Below, piece by piece: positions 17,703 to 26,533 of a DNA stretch of 64,000 nt. The first letter of the stretch is position 1. The number at the start of each line of letters is the position of its first letter. The notes under the pieces are model-generated. The model was not told where the DNA came from. It saw nothing but the letters and a program-made list of their open reading frames with translations, and did no database searches. This stretch comes from CPC320 sp002336405 (lineage in GTDB: Bacteria; Pseudomonadota; Alphaproteobacteria; Rhodobacterales; Rhodobacteraceae): the NCBI GenBank assembly GCA_949372595.1, contig CASIAN010000006.1, positions 124,001-188,000 of the forward strand, written 5' to 3'. Position numbers and translations under genes: made by a program.

Positions 17703-18817
17703 GCACCAAATCACGTCTGTTATTGTTGGCCGCGGGCGGTACTGGTGGGCATATGTATCCGGCCCAAGCGCTGGCCGAAGCGATGCTTGCCAAAGGCTGG
17801 CGGGTGAAACTATCGACCGACAGGCGCGGCGCGCGCTACACTGAGGGGTTTCCGTCCGAGGTTGAGATTGAACAGATTTCTGCGTCAACTTTTGCCCGGG
17901 GAGATTTTTGGGCAAAATTAATTGTGCCGTTCGTATTGGGGATTGGTGTGGTGAGCAGTTTATTTGCGATGCGGCGTGATCCACCGGACGTGGTCGTCGG
18001 GTTTGGCGGGTACCCCAGTATTCCCGCGTTGGCGGCGGCATGGCTGCTGCGGAGGCCGCGGATGATCCATGAACAAAATGGCGTTTTGGGGCGGGTTAAC
18101 CAGCTGTTTGCCAAACATGTTAACCAGCTGGCCTGCGGCAGTTGGCCCACAGCAATGCCCGCAGGTGTCACGGGGGTGCATACCGGCAATCCGGTGCGGG
18201 CTAAAATACTTGATCGCGCGGGGGCGGGTTATATTGCGCCGGGTGATTACCCCATGTCAGTTCTGGTGATGGGCGGATCACAGGGCGCGCGCATTCTTTC
18301 CGATTTGGTGCCGCCAGCGCTTGTCGATCTGCCGATTGCGCATCTCAAGCACCTTCGGGTCAGCCATCAGGCGCGCCGTGAAGACATCGAACGGGTGGCG
18401 GATTTTTATGCCGATCACGGGATTGTTGCCGAAGTAGAGACATTTTTTGATGATATCCCACGTCGTATGAGCGAGGCGCAGCTGGTGATCAGCCGTGCCG
18501 GGGCCTCATCGGTTGCCGATATATCGGTGATTGGCAGGCCATCTATCCTTATCCCGCTTGCCAGTGCTATTCGCGATGAGCAAACCGCCAACGCACAGGC
18601 GTTGGTCAAGGCCGATGCTGCAATTTTGATGTCCGAACCGGGCTTAACCGTCGCGACACTCAGCGCGCAGATTGCGGCGTTTATGGACGCCCCGGACAAA
18701 GCAACCCCAATGGCAAACGCGGCCTTGCGCTGTGCGGTGCCGGATGCCACCGAGCGGCTTGCTGCATTGGTCGAAGATCTTGCATTGGAACAAATTACAC
18801 GAGGAGACCCGGCATGA
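17699..18817 (+). CDS. murG: lipid II synthase MurG (GlcNAc transferase)
   Basis: Peripheral membrane GT28 glycosyltransferase that adds GlcNAc to lipid I. The 372-aa protein has the N-terminal GGTGGH motif at residues 13-18, the second G-rich loop VMGGSQGARILS in the C-terminal domain, and the donor-binding region ISRAGASSVADISVIGRPSI. A 12-base direct repeat (GTTAACCAGCTG) at about 18096 and 18119 encodes two VNQL segments and appears to be simple coding coincidence. It overlaps both ftsW and murC by four bases. Confidence 0.96.
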   Translation: MSTKSRLLLLAAGGTGGHMYPAQALAEAMLAKGWRVKLSTDRRGARYTEGFPSEVEIEQISASTFARGDFWAKLIVPFVLGIGVVSSLFAMRRDPPDVVVGFGGYPSIPALAAAWLLRRPRMIHEQNGVLGRVNQLFAKHVNQLACGSWPTAMPAGVTGVHTGNPVRAKILDRAGAGYIAPGDYPMSVLVMGGSQGARILSDLVPPALVDLPIAHLKHLRVSHQARREDIERVADFYADHGIVAEVETFFDDIPRRMSEAQLVISRAGASSVADISVIGRPSILIPLASAIRDEQTANAQALVKADAAILMSEPGLTVATLSAQIAAFMDAPDKATPMANAALRCAVPDATERLAALVEDLALEQITRGDPA

Positions 18818-20214
18818 GCGCGGCCACCAAATTGCCTGGGGATGTCGGTGCAATCCATTTTGTCGGCATCGGTGGCATCGGCATGTCAGGTATTGCCGAA
18901 GTGTTGCTGAACCACGGCTATAGGGTGCAGGGCTCTGACCTGAAAGCGTCTAAAATTACCGACCGTCTTCAAGCGTTGGGTGCAGTTATTTTCGAAGGCC
19001 AAAAGTCTGAAAACCTTGATCAAGCCGAAGTCGTAGTGATTTCTTCGGCGATCAAGCCGGGCAATGCTGAGTTGGACAGCGCCCGCCTGCGCGGTTTGCC
19101 TGTGGTGCGCCGCGCTGAAATGCTGGCCGAACTGATGCGGCTGAAATCCAATATCGCAGTTGCCGGCACCCATGGCAAAACCACCACCACCACGATGGTG
19201 GCCACGCTGCTGGATGCCGGCCAGTTTGACCCCACAGTGATCAATGGCGGCATTATCCACGCCTATGGTTCAAACGCTCGTATGGGGCAGGGCGAATGGA
19301 TGGTGGTCGAGGCTGATGAAAGCGACGGTACCTTCAACCGGCTGCCCGCCACGATTGCCATTGTCACCAATATTGATCCCGAGCATATGGAACATTGGGG
19401 CGATTTTGACACCCTGCGACAGGGCTTTGCCGATTTTGTGTCGAACATCCCGTTTTATGGCTTGGCAGTGTGCTGCACCGATCATCCCGAGGTGCAGGCG
19501 TTGGTCAGCAAGATCACTGACCGCCGCATTGTCACATACGGTTTTAACGCGCAAGCCGATGTGCGGGCGCTCAACCTGACAACCCAAGCTGGCGTGGCAC
19601 ATTTCGCTGTACAATTTCAGGCCGAAGATGTGACCTTGACAGGATGCAGCCTGCCGATGCCCGGTGAACACAACGTGTCAAACGCGCTCGCGGCGATAGC
19701 GGTGGCGCGTCATCTGGGGATGAATTTTGACCAGATCCGCGAAGCACTAGCCGCATTCAAAGGCGTCAACCGCCGCTTTACCATCGTAGGCGAGGTCGAA
19801 GGTGTCACCATTATCGATGATTATGGCCATCATCCGGTTGAGATCGCCGCAGTACTGAAAGCGGCGCGGCAAGCCTGTGATGGGCAGGTTATCGCCGTGC
19901 ACCAGCCACACCGCTATAGCCGGTTGCACGATCTGTTTGAAGAGTTCAGCAGCTGTTTTCACGAAGCCGACGTGGTGGCAATATCTGAGGTATTTTCCGC
20001 CGGCGAAGACCCGATTGAAGGTGCGTCGCGCGATGATCTGGTGGCGGGCCTGATCCGCCACGGTCACCCCCACGCCAGCGCGCTGCTCCGACAAGATGAT
20101 CTGACGCAACTGGTGCGCGATCACGCCAGACCGGGTGACATGGTGGTCTGTCTTGGGGCGGGTACAATCAGCGCTTGGGCCAACGCGCTGCCCGCACGGT
20201 TGCGACTTGGGTGA
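18814..20214 (+). CDS. murC: UDP-N-acetylmuramate--L-alanine ligase MurC
   Basis: First Mur ligase of the pathway, adding L-alanine to UDP-MurNAc. The 466-aa protein begins with the nucleotide-fold segment IHFVGIGGIGMSGIAEVL and has the P-loop GTHGKTTT from residue 118, EADESDGTF, and the C-terminal YGHHPVEI. The ATG overlaps murG by four bases and is preceded by an ACGAGGAGA ribosome-binding site. A likely intrinsic terminator lies about 115 bases after its stop, before murB. Confidence 0.97.
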   Translation: MSAATKLPGDVGAIHFVGIGGIGMSGIAEVLLNHGYRVQGSDLKASKITDRLQALGAVIFEGQKSENLDQAEVVVISSAIKPGNAELDSARLRGLPVVRRAEMLAELMRLKSNIAVAGTHGKTTTTTMVATLLDAGQFDPTVINGGIIHAYGSNARMGQGEWMVVEADESDGTFNRLPATIAIVTNIDPEHMEHWGDFDTLRQGFADFVSNIPFYGLAVCCTDHPEVQALVSKITDRRIVTYGFNAQADVRALNLTTQAGVAHFAVQFQAEDVTLTGCSLPMPGEHNVSNALAAIAVARHLGMNFDQIREALAAFKGVNRRFTIVGEVEGVTIIDDYGHHPVEIAAVLKAARQACDGQVIAVHQPHRYSRLHDLFEEFSSCFHEADVVAISEVFSAGEDPIEGASRDDLVAGLIRHGHPHASALLRQDDLTQLVRDHARPGDMVVCLGAGTISAWANALPARLRLG

Positions 20215-20445
20215 TCCTTAAAGGTTGCCTCATTTGGAAAAGTGAACCTGGGTTTAAGGTCTGCCCGTTTGTGCTTGACCGCCGAGCATGACCAGCGGTA
20301 TCAGGCCTTTATGGCTCGGTGGTTCAACCTGCAAAGGTTAGTTGCAGTTTTTCTATTGCGCTTTAAGTTCCAGCTCAGAGACAAAATCTCCTTGCTTTTT
20401 ATCCTTTAAATGCTGCACTGCTTTCGCAAGCAAAAGCGGGCACCT
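20215..20445. other. gap between murC and murB
   Basis: About 230 bases without a gene. Related Rhodobacterales often carry a small DUF2484 membrane-protein gene at this position (from memory, not checked here); no such frame is present. The gap contains a terminator-like hairpin (20329-20352) and presumably a promoter for murB-ddl-ftsQAZ. Confidence 0.5.
20329..20352 (+). terminator. likely intrinsic terminator after murC
   Basis: CTGCAA (20329-20334) pairs with TTGCAG (20342-20347) around a 7-base loop and is followed directly by five T. The six-pair stem is modest, so it may act as a partial terminator inside the dcw cluster. Confidence 0.5.
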
Positions 20446-21372
20446 ATGACTGATATTCCTATCCCACGCGGCAGCCTCGTCAAAGACCGGCCCCTGTCGG
20501 GGATGACGTGGTTGCGGGTTGGCGGGCCGGCTGAGTACTTGTTTCAACCCGCTGATCCAGAAGATTTAGCGGTGTTTCTGCGCGATTTGCCCTGTGATAC
20601 GCCGGTGTTTCCCATCGGAGTGGGCAGCAATTTAATCGTGCGTGACGGCGGTATGCGCGGCGTGGTGATCCGCCTGGGGCGGGGGTTTAATCATATTCAG
20701 ATTGACGGCACAACGGTTACCGCCGGGGCGGCCGCTTTAGACGCCCATGTGGCGCGCCGGGCTGCTGAGGCTGGGGTCGATCTTGGCTTTTTGCGCACTA
20801 TTCCCGGTGCGGTCGGCGGGGCTGTGCGGATGAACGCTGGATGCTACGGCTCTTACGTGGCCGATGTGTTTGTGTCGGCGCGCGCGATCACCCGACAGGG
20901 CGAAGTGGTGGAACTCACTGCTGGCGATCTGAACTTTCGCTACCGCCAGACCGATTTCCCCCCCGGCATGGTGCTGATTGAGGCCAAGTTTCAGGGGGTG
21001 GCGGGCGATCCTGCAGCATTGGCCGAGCGGATGGCGGCGCAGATTGCCACGCGTGATGCCAGCCAGCCCACAAAAGATCGCAGCGCGGGGAGCACATTTC
21101 GCAATCCAGCGGGGTTTTCCAGTACGGGGCGCACCGATGACATTCATGACTTGAAAGCCTGGCGGGTCATCGACGAGGCGGGTTTGCGCGGAGCCACCCA
21201 AGGCGGGGCGCAGATGAGCCTTAAGCACCCAAATTTTCTGATCAATACAGGCGGCGCGACGGCCGCTGACCTTGAGGGTCTCGGCGAATATGTTCGAAAA
21301 AAAGTCTTTCAAAAGGCAGCAATAACGTTAGAATGGGAAATCATGAGGATCGGTGAACCGGTCCCACAATAA
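20446..21372 (+). CDS. murB: UDP-N-acetylenolpyruvoylglucosamine reductase MurB
   Basis: FAD- and NADPH-dependent reduction of UDP-GlcNAc-enolpyruvate to UDP-MurNAc. I chose the ATG at 20446 (308 aa, MTDIPIPRGSLVKDRPLSGM); an upstream in-frame start at 20410 adds 12 basic residues that do not resemble the family. FAD-binding segments GVGSNLIVRDGG and TIPGAVGGAVRMNAGCYG are visible, and the proton-donor serine lies in DRSAGSTFRNP. The form without the extra C-terminal domain of E. coli MurB (type II) fits alphaproteobacteria. Confidence 0.95.
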   Translation: MTDIPIPRGSLVKDRPLSGMTWLRVGGPAEYLFQPADPEDLAVFLRDLPCDTPVFPIGVGSNLIVRDGGMRGVVIRLGRGFNHIQIDGTTVTAGAAALDAHVARRAAEAGVDLGFLRTIPGAVGGAVRMNAGCYGSYVADVFVSARAITRQGEVVELTAGDLNFRYRQTDFPPGMVLIEAKFQGVAGDPAALAERMAAQIATRDASQPTKDRSAGSTFRNPAGFSSTGRTDDIHDLKAWRVIDEAGLRGATQGGAQMSLKHPNFLINTGGATAADLEGLGEYVRKKVFQKAAITLEWEIMRIGEPVPQ

Positions 21373-21435
21373 CGCCGGTTGAATCAGGCGCTAGTAATTG
21401 GGCCAAAGGTCCGGAAGATTGAGGCAAGATTGGGT

Positions 21436-22350
21436 ATGTCGAGCAGGACAGACCCCAAAGTTGCGGTACTGATGGGCGGCTTCTCGGCAGAGCGCGAGGT
21501 GTCGCTGTCATCGGGGCGCGAATGCGCTGCGGCGCTGCGGGGCGAAGGCTTTGAAGTGATTGAGATAATTGCAGATCGCGCCCTGTCCGTGCGACTGGAT
21601 GAAGCGGCGTGCGACGTGGTTTTTAATGCGTTGCACGGGCGCTGGGGTGAAGACGGATCGGTGCAGGGGTTGCTGGAATGGATGGGTCTGCCCTATAGCC
21701 ATTCGGGCGTGATGGCATCGGCCCTCGCGATGGATAAAGCTCGCAGCAAAGACGTGTTCCGATCTGTTGGCCTGCCGGTGGTGGATAGCTGTCTTTTGCC
21801 AAAGGCAAAAGTTGCAGCCCGCCATGTGATGGCGCCTCCTTATGTTATTAAGCCCAACAACGAAGGTTCTTCTGTGGGTATTTATCTTGTGAACGAGGGG
21901 GCAAAGACGCCACCAGATTTGGCGCCTGATATGCCCGAGGTGGTTATGGTCGAGACCTATGCGCCAGGGCGGGAATTAACCACCACTGTGATGGGAGATC
22001 GGGCGTTGACGGTGACTGATATCATTACAGATGGATGGTATGATTATGATGCAAAATATGTGTCTGGCGGGTCGCGCCATATCGTGCCAGCCGTGCTGCC
22101 GGACGAGATTTTTGGCGCCTGCATGGCGTTTGCGTTGCGCGCGCATCAGGCTTTGGGATGTCGCGGTGTTAGCCGTACAGATTTTCGCTGGGATGAGACG
22201 CGTGGGTTGGCGGGGTTGATATTGTTGGAGACCAATACCCAACCAGGCATGACCCCAACCTCTCTGGTGCCAGAACAAGGTCAACAGGTGGGGATCAGTT
22301 TTGGTCAGATGTGTCGCTGGATCGTTGAGGATGCGTCATGTTCCCGTTGA
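21436..22350 (+). CDS. ddl: D-alanine--D-alanine ligase
   Basis: ATP-grasp ligase making D-Ala-D-Ala for MurF. I chose the ATG at 21436 (304 aa, MSSRTDPKVAVLMGGFSAER); a TTG at 21379 would add 19 residues unlike the family. Recognisable elements include the N-terminal MGGFSAEREVSLSSG, FNALHGRWGEDGSVQGLLE, PYVIKPNNEGSSVGI of the ATP-grasp core, and LLETNTQPGMTPTSL near the end. It overlaps ftsQ by 13 bases, which suggests coupled translation. Confidence 0.95.
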   Translation: MSSRTDPKVAVLMGGFSAEREVSLSSGRECAAALRGEGFEVIEIIADRALSVRLDEAACDVVFNALHGRWGEDGSVQGLLEWMGLPYSHSGVMASALAMDKARSKDVFRSVGLPVVDSCLLPKAKVAARHVMAPPYVIKPNNEGSSVGIYLVNEGAKTPPDLAPDMPEVVMVETYAPGRELTTTVMGDRALTVTDIITDGWYDYDAKYVSGGSRHIVPAVLPDEIFGACMAFALRAHQALGCRGVSRTDFRWDETRGLAGLILLETNTQPGMTPTSLVPEQGQQVGISFGQMCRWIVEDASCSR

Positions 22351-23216
22351 CTGGTAATCAAAAACCTAAAAGTGATCCGGCACCCTCGGTCTGGGCCTAC
22401 CGGCTGAACCGTTTGATGTTGACCCCGCTATTTCGGGTGACGGTGCGTCTGGTGTTGCCGGTGGCAGCGCTCTGTCTGGCAACATGGATTTATTTTTCCG
22501 ATGCTGGACGGCGAGAAGCGGTTGTGATCGCGAAAAATGAGATTGTCGATACGATTAAAAACCGCCCTGAATTTATGCTGAACGTGATGGCTATAGAGGG
22601 GGCAAGCCGGTCGGTATCGGAAGATATTCGCGAAATTCTTGCAATTGATTTTCCAATCAGCTGGCTCGATCTTGATCTTGACCAAGTGCGCGATACCGTC
22701 GCCGGTCTGGATCCGGTCGCGCAGGTAAAAGTGCACCACCGCAAGGGGGGCATTTTGCAATTAGATGTGGTTGAGCGGGTGCCAGCTGTGGTGTGGCGCA
22801 CCAAGCATGGCATGGAATTGCTGGACGCAACAGGGGCACCTGTTGGCTTGCTTAAAACCCGTGCCGCGCGGGGCGATTTACCTCTGATTGCTGGCCCCGG
22901 TGCAGCGGCGGCGGTGCCACAGGGATTAGCGATCATTGCCGCGGCCGCGCCGATTAAGGAACGGCTGCGAGGCTTGGTACGTGTCGGAGAGCGGCGTTGG
23001 GATATGATTTTGGACAATGATCAGCGCATTCTGCTGCCACAAGACGCGCCGGTTCAGGCTGTGGAACGGATTATTGTTTTGCATCAGGCCAGCGATTTGT
23101 TGGCGCGGGATCTAGCGCTGGTGGATATGCGCCTTGGGGCCCGGCCCTCGCTGCGCCTAAGCGAAAACGCACAGCGGGAATTGTCGCGGATCAAACCCAT
23201 ATACGTGGAGAAATGA
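22338..23216 (+). CDS. ftsQ: cell division protein FtsQ
   Basis: Bitopic divisome protein that bridges early and late division proteins. The 292-aa protein has a basic cytoplasmic tail, a membrane helix at about residues 37-56, a POTRA domain beginning near VDTIKNRPEFMLNVMAIEG, and the beta-domain LDNDQRILLPQDAPVQAVERI. Alphaproteobacterial FtsQ typically has a tail like this one. It overlaps ddl and ends four bases before ftsA. Confidence 0.93.
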   Translation: MFPLTGNQKPKSDPAPSVWAYRLNRLMLTPLFRVTVRLVLPVAALCLATWIYFSDAGRREAVVIAKNEIVDTIKNRPEFMLNVMAIEGASRSVSEDIREILAIDFPISWLDLDLDQVRDTVAGLDPVAQVKVHHRKGGILQLDVVERVPAVVWRTKHGMELLDATGAPVGLLKTRAARGDLPLIAGPGAAAAVPQGLAIIAAAAPIKERLRGLVRVGERRWDMILDNDQRILLPQDAPVQAVERIIVLHQASDLLARDLALVDMRLGARPSLRLSENAQRELSRIKPIYVEK

Positions 23217-23220
23217 CACT

Positions 23221-24555
23221 ATGATGGACCTCTACCAGTCTCAGCGGGCGATGCGCCAAATGCGTAAAGCGGCCCTGCAAAAAGGTGTGATTGCAATTCT
23301 TGACGTTGGCAGCACCAAGATTGCCTGCCTCGTGTTGCGGTTTGACGGCATCGACTGGGAAGGCAACTCTGACGGAGTTGGGTCGCTGGCTGGGCAATCG
23401 GGCTTTCGGGTATTGGGTGCGGCAACAACCCAGTCGCGTGGCGTAAGTTTTGGTGAAATCGATGCCATGCGCGAAACTGAACGGGCCATCCGAACGGTGC
23501 TGCAGTCGGCGCAAAAGATGGCCAATACCCCCGTTTATCATGTTATTGTTTCGATGGCGGGGGGCAATCCTCGGTCCTACGGTTTGGCAGGCTCGGTTGA
23601 CATCGGCGGCGGTCAGGTCTCTGAGGAGGATGTCGCGCGGGTTCTGTCGTCTTGTGACGTGCCTGATTTTGGAGAGGCGCGCGAGGTGTTGCATGCGCAA
23701 CCTGTCAACTTTGCGCTGGATAACAGATCTGGTTTGTCGGATCCACGTGGTCAGGTCGGTCAAAAATTATCGACAGATATGCATATGATCACGGTGGATG
23801 CGGGGGCCGTGCAGAATTTGGTGCATTGCGTAAAGCGCTGTGATCTAGAGTTGGCGGGGGTGGTTTCCTCGGCGTATGTGTCTGGCCTGTCCAGTTTGGT
23901 TGAAGATGAACAAGAACTTGGGGCGGCCTGCGTCGATATGGGTGGGGGGGCCACGAGCCTGTCGATTTTCCTGAAAAAGCATATGATTTATGCTGATACG
24001 GTGCGCATGGGCGGCGATCATGTCACCAATGATATTTCCTTGGGTTTGCAGATTCCAGCAACAAAAGCTGAGCGCATCAAGACCTTTTATGGCGGGGCCC
24101 ACGCCACCAGTATGGATGACCGCGAGCGGATCGAAATCGGCGGTGATACAGGGGATTATGACCGCGACAGTCGCAGTGTCAGTCGTACTGAATTGATTGG
24201 CATTATTAAGCCGCGGATCGAAGAAATCCTTGAAGATGTTCGCTCCAGATTGGACGCAGCCGGCTTCGAGCATCTGCCCAGTCAGCAAATTGTCTTGACT
24301 GGCGGTGGCAGTCAAATTCCGGGCCTTGACGCGCTTGCTAGCCGTATTTTAGGCCAGCAGGTCCGTCTTGGGCGTCCGCTTCGGGTACATGGGTTGCCTC
24401 AGGCCACAACCGGGCCGGGTTTTTCCGCTGCGGTCGGTCTGTGTCTGATGGCTGCAAACCCGCAAGATGAGTGGTGGGATTTTGATATGCCGTCGGAACG
24501 TCACCCCGTGCGATCAATGGCCCGCACGGTAAAATGGTTCCGCGACAACTGGTAG
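23221..24555 (+). CDS. ftsA: cell division protein FtsA
   Basis: Actin-family ATPase that tethers FtsZ filaments to the membrane. The 444-aa protein has the phosphate-1 motif ILDVGSTKIACLV, the 1C subdomain, the second phosphate motif CVDMGGGATSLSIF, and the adenosine motif VLTGGGSQIPGL. The last 15 residues (SMARTVKWFRDNW) form a basic, aromatic amphipathic helix as expected for the membrane-targeting sequence. ftsA and ftsZ are separated by 171 bases containing a large inverted repeat. Confidence 0.96.
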   Translation: MMDLYQSQRAMRQMRKAALQKGVIAILDVGSTKIACLVLRFDGIDWEGNSDGVGSLAGQSGFRVLGAATTQSRGVSFGEIDAMRETERAIRTVLQSAQKMANTPVYHVIVSMAGGNPRSYGLAGSVDIGGGQVSEEDVARVLSSCDVPDFGEAREVLHAQPVNFALDNRSGLSDPRGQVGQKLSTDMHMITVDAGAVQNLVHCVKRCDLELAGVVSSAYVSGLSSLVEDEQELGAACVDMGGGATSLSIFLKKHMIYADTVRMGGDHVTNDISLGLQIPATKAERIKTFYGGAHATSMDDRERIEIGGDTGDYDRDSRSVSRTELIGIIKPRIEEILEDVRSRLDAAGFEHLPSQQIVLTGGGSQIPGLDALASRILGQQVRLGRPLRVHGLPQATTGPGFSAAVGLCLMAANPQDEWWDFDMPSERHPVRSMARTVKWFRDNW

Positions 24556-24575
24556 CCACCAAATGCGGGGCATTT

Positions 24576-24663
24576 TGCGACATTGGCCATGGTTATGAGA
24601 CGAAACTACAATATTTTGTGTCATAAACTGCGTTTTTTTACGTGACCTTGGGCCATTGTCGCA
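24576..24663 (+). repeat. nested inverted repeat between ftsA and ftsZ
   Basis: The outer arms TGCGACATTGGCCA (24576-24589) and TGGGCCATTGTCGCA (24649-24663) pair over 13 bases with one mismatch and one bulge. Inside them, TTATGAGAC (24593-24601) and GTGTCATAA (24618-24626) pair 8 of 9. The whole could fold into an interrupted stem of about 88 bases starting 21 bases after the ftsA stop and ending 63 bases before the ftsZ start. There is no T run after it, so it does not look like a simple terminator; a processing site, attenuator or protein-binding region is possible. Confidence 0.6.
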
Positions 24664-24726
24664 GTATCATAAAAAAATATAGCAGATAAAAAAATCTACT
24701 AGGATGTAGCACAGGCGGACGAACCA

Positions 24727-26355
24727 ATGACCTTGAACCTCTCGATGCCGGGATATGATGAACTCAAACCGCGAATAACGGTTTTCGGAGTGGGCGGTGC
24801 GGGTGGCAACGCGGTCGATAATATGATCGATAAAAACCTTGACGGGGTGGATTTCGTTGTTGGTAATACCGATGCGCAGGCTTTGCAGCAAAGCAAATCA
24901 GAGACCCGCATCCAACTTGGTGTCAAAGTAACCGAAGGGCTTGGCGCGGGCGCAAGAGCCAGTGTCGGTGCCGCGGCGGCAGAAGAGAGTATAGAGCAAA
25001 TTGTCGATCATCTGGCGGGCGCTCATATGTGCTTTATCACTGCTGGTATGGGCGGGGGCACGGGAACTGGGGCTGCGCCGATTATCGCGCAGGCCGCGCG
25101 TGAGTTGGGTGTGCTGACCGTTGGCGTAGTGACCAAGCCGTTTCAGTTTGAGGGTGCCAAGCGTATGCGGCAAGCTGAAGCCGGCGTAGAGGCGCTGCAA
25201 AAGGTTGTCGATACACTTATTATCATTCCCAACCAGAACCTGTTTCGCCTGGCGAATGAAAAAACCACCTTCACCGAAGCATTCTCACTGGCTGATGATG
25301 TTCTGTATCAAGGCGTCAAAGGGGTGACGGATTTGATGGTGCGTCCCGGCTTGATCAATCTTGACTTCGCCGATGTGCGGTCAGTGATGGATGAAATGGG
25401 CAAGGCGATGATGGGCACCGGTGAGGCCGAGGGTGAAGACCGTGCTGTCAGCGCCGCCGAAAAAGCGATTGCCAACCCGCTGTTGGATGAAATCAGCCTG
25501 CGTGGCGCCAAGGGCGTATTGATCAATATCACAGGTGGCGGTGATCTTACTTTGTTCGAACTTGATGAGGCGGCCAACAGAATTCGCGAAGAGGTCGATG
25601 CAGAGGCTAACATTATCGTGGGCTCTACGCTGGATGTTGAAATGGGCGGATGGATGCGTGTCAGCGTTGTTGCGACAGGAATTGACGCCGTTGAACCTCC
25701 CGAGGAACTGCCGCGGCCAAGACGCAGTAAACCTGCGCCGCAAGATAGGGTTGAACCCCATCAATCGGAGCATGAGGCGCCTTCGGACTATCATGCTTCG
25801 CGCGAACCAAGGGCGCATGACGGCTATGAGACCCCGTCTCGGGACGAGCATTCGCAGTTTGAGCAACCTCATTATGACGGGCGCAGCGCCGCGGCCGAAG
25901 AGACGTTTGAGGCGCCGAGCCGCGATCGCAATCCCGAGCGCGTTGCTGAGCCTTATGTGTTGGAAGAGCCCACCTTTAACGCCAATGAAGATGCGTACGA
26001 TTCCGAGCCAGAAACTTTTGTCGCGCCGCGCCCAAGAGAGCCCGGCACACCGTCACCTGAAACAATGACGCGGTTGCAAGAGGCGGTCAGGAATGCGCCT
26101 AACAGATTGCAACAGTCGATGAGCCGGGTCGACGATGTCCCTGCTGATACCGACCGGTCAAGATTTGGTATCAACTCTTTGATCAACCGGATGACCGGTC
26201 AGCCCGGAGAGTCTGCTGAAAAACCTGTGGCCACTCGGCGGCATCCCACTAGCCAACAGGCTGAGCCGGAGTTTGAACCAGAGCCTGAGCAGGGTGTGGA
26301 TCCGGAACAGGACCGTATTGAAATCCCAGCATTTTTGCGTCGTCAAGCGAACTAA
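24727..26355 (+). CDS. ftsZ: cell division protein FtsZ
   Basis: Tubulin-like GTPase that forms the cytokinetic ring. The 542-aa protein has FGVGGAGGNAVDNMI at the N-terminus, the tubulin signature GGGTGTG at residues 109-115 and the T7 loop region NLDFADVRSVMDEMG. The globular part ends near residue 320; a hydrophilic linker of about 205 residues rich in Glu, Asp, Arg, Pro, Gln and His follows, ending in the conserved FtsA-binding peptide IEIPAFLRRQ. The linker is much longer than in E. coli, as is common in alphaproteobacteria. Its ATG follows a GGCGGA element. Confidence 0.97.
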   Translation: MTLNLSMPGYDELKPRITVFGVGGAGGNAVDNMIDKNLDGVDFVVGNTDAQALQQSKSETRIQLGVKVTEGLGAGARASVGAAAAEESIEQIVDHLAGAHMCFITAGMGGGTGTGAAPIIAQAARELGVLTVGVVTKPFQFEGAKRMRQAEAGVEALQKVVDTLIIIPNQNLFRLANEKTTFTEAFSLADDVLYQGVKGVTDLMVRPGLINLDFADVRSVMDEMGKAMMGTGEAEGEDRAVSAAEKAIANPLLDEISLRGAKGVLINITGGGDLTLFELDEAANRIREEVDAEANIIVGSTLDVEMGGWMRVSVVATGIDAVEPPEELPRPRRSKPAPQDRVEPHQSEHEAPSDYHASREPRAHDGYETPSRDEHSQFEQPHYDGRSAAAEETFEAPSRDRNPERVAEPYVLEEPTFNANEDAYDSEPETFVAPRPREPGTPSPETMTRLQEAVRNAPNRLQQSMSRVDDVPADTDRSRFGINSLINRMTGQPGESAEKPVATRRHPTSQQAEPEFEPEPEQGVDPEQDRIEIPAFLRRQAN

Positions 26356-26395
26356 ATTGGAAAATATGTGCTTTTAAACTTTACTGTTTGAGGGC

Positions 26396-26422
26396 GGGTA
26401 GGCGGAAATTCGCCACCTATCC
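26396..26422 (+). repeat. stem-loop between ftsZ and lpxC
   Basis: GGGTAGG (26396-26402) pairs with CCTATCC (26416-26422), including one G-U pair, around a loop that can pair two more bases. No T run follows. It lies 41 bases after the ftsZ stop and could modulate read-through into lpxC or protect the ftsZ transcript end. Confidence 0.4.
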
Positions 26423-26533
26423 AATGTGGTTGTTTCAGACCGTTACAAAGTTTGAGTTGTCTATTTGGTGGGTCCCCTATACGCAAAAGGGGGCTTTAGC
26501 ATCACTGATGGTGCGACAACGGCGAGGTTAATT

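Noticed and set aside
18096..18131. 12-base direct repeat inside murG
   Set aside because: Both copies are in frame and encode VNQL twice in a conserved part of MurG; coding coincidence is the simplest explanation.
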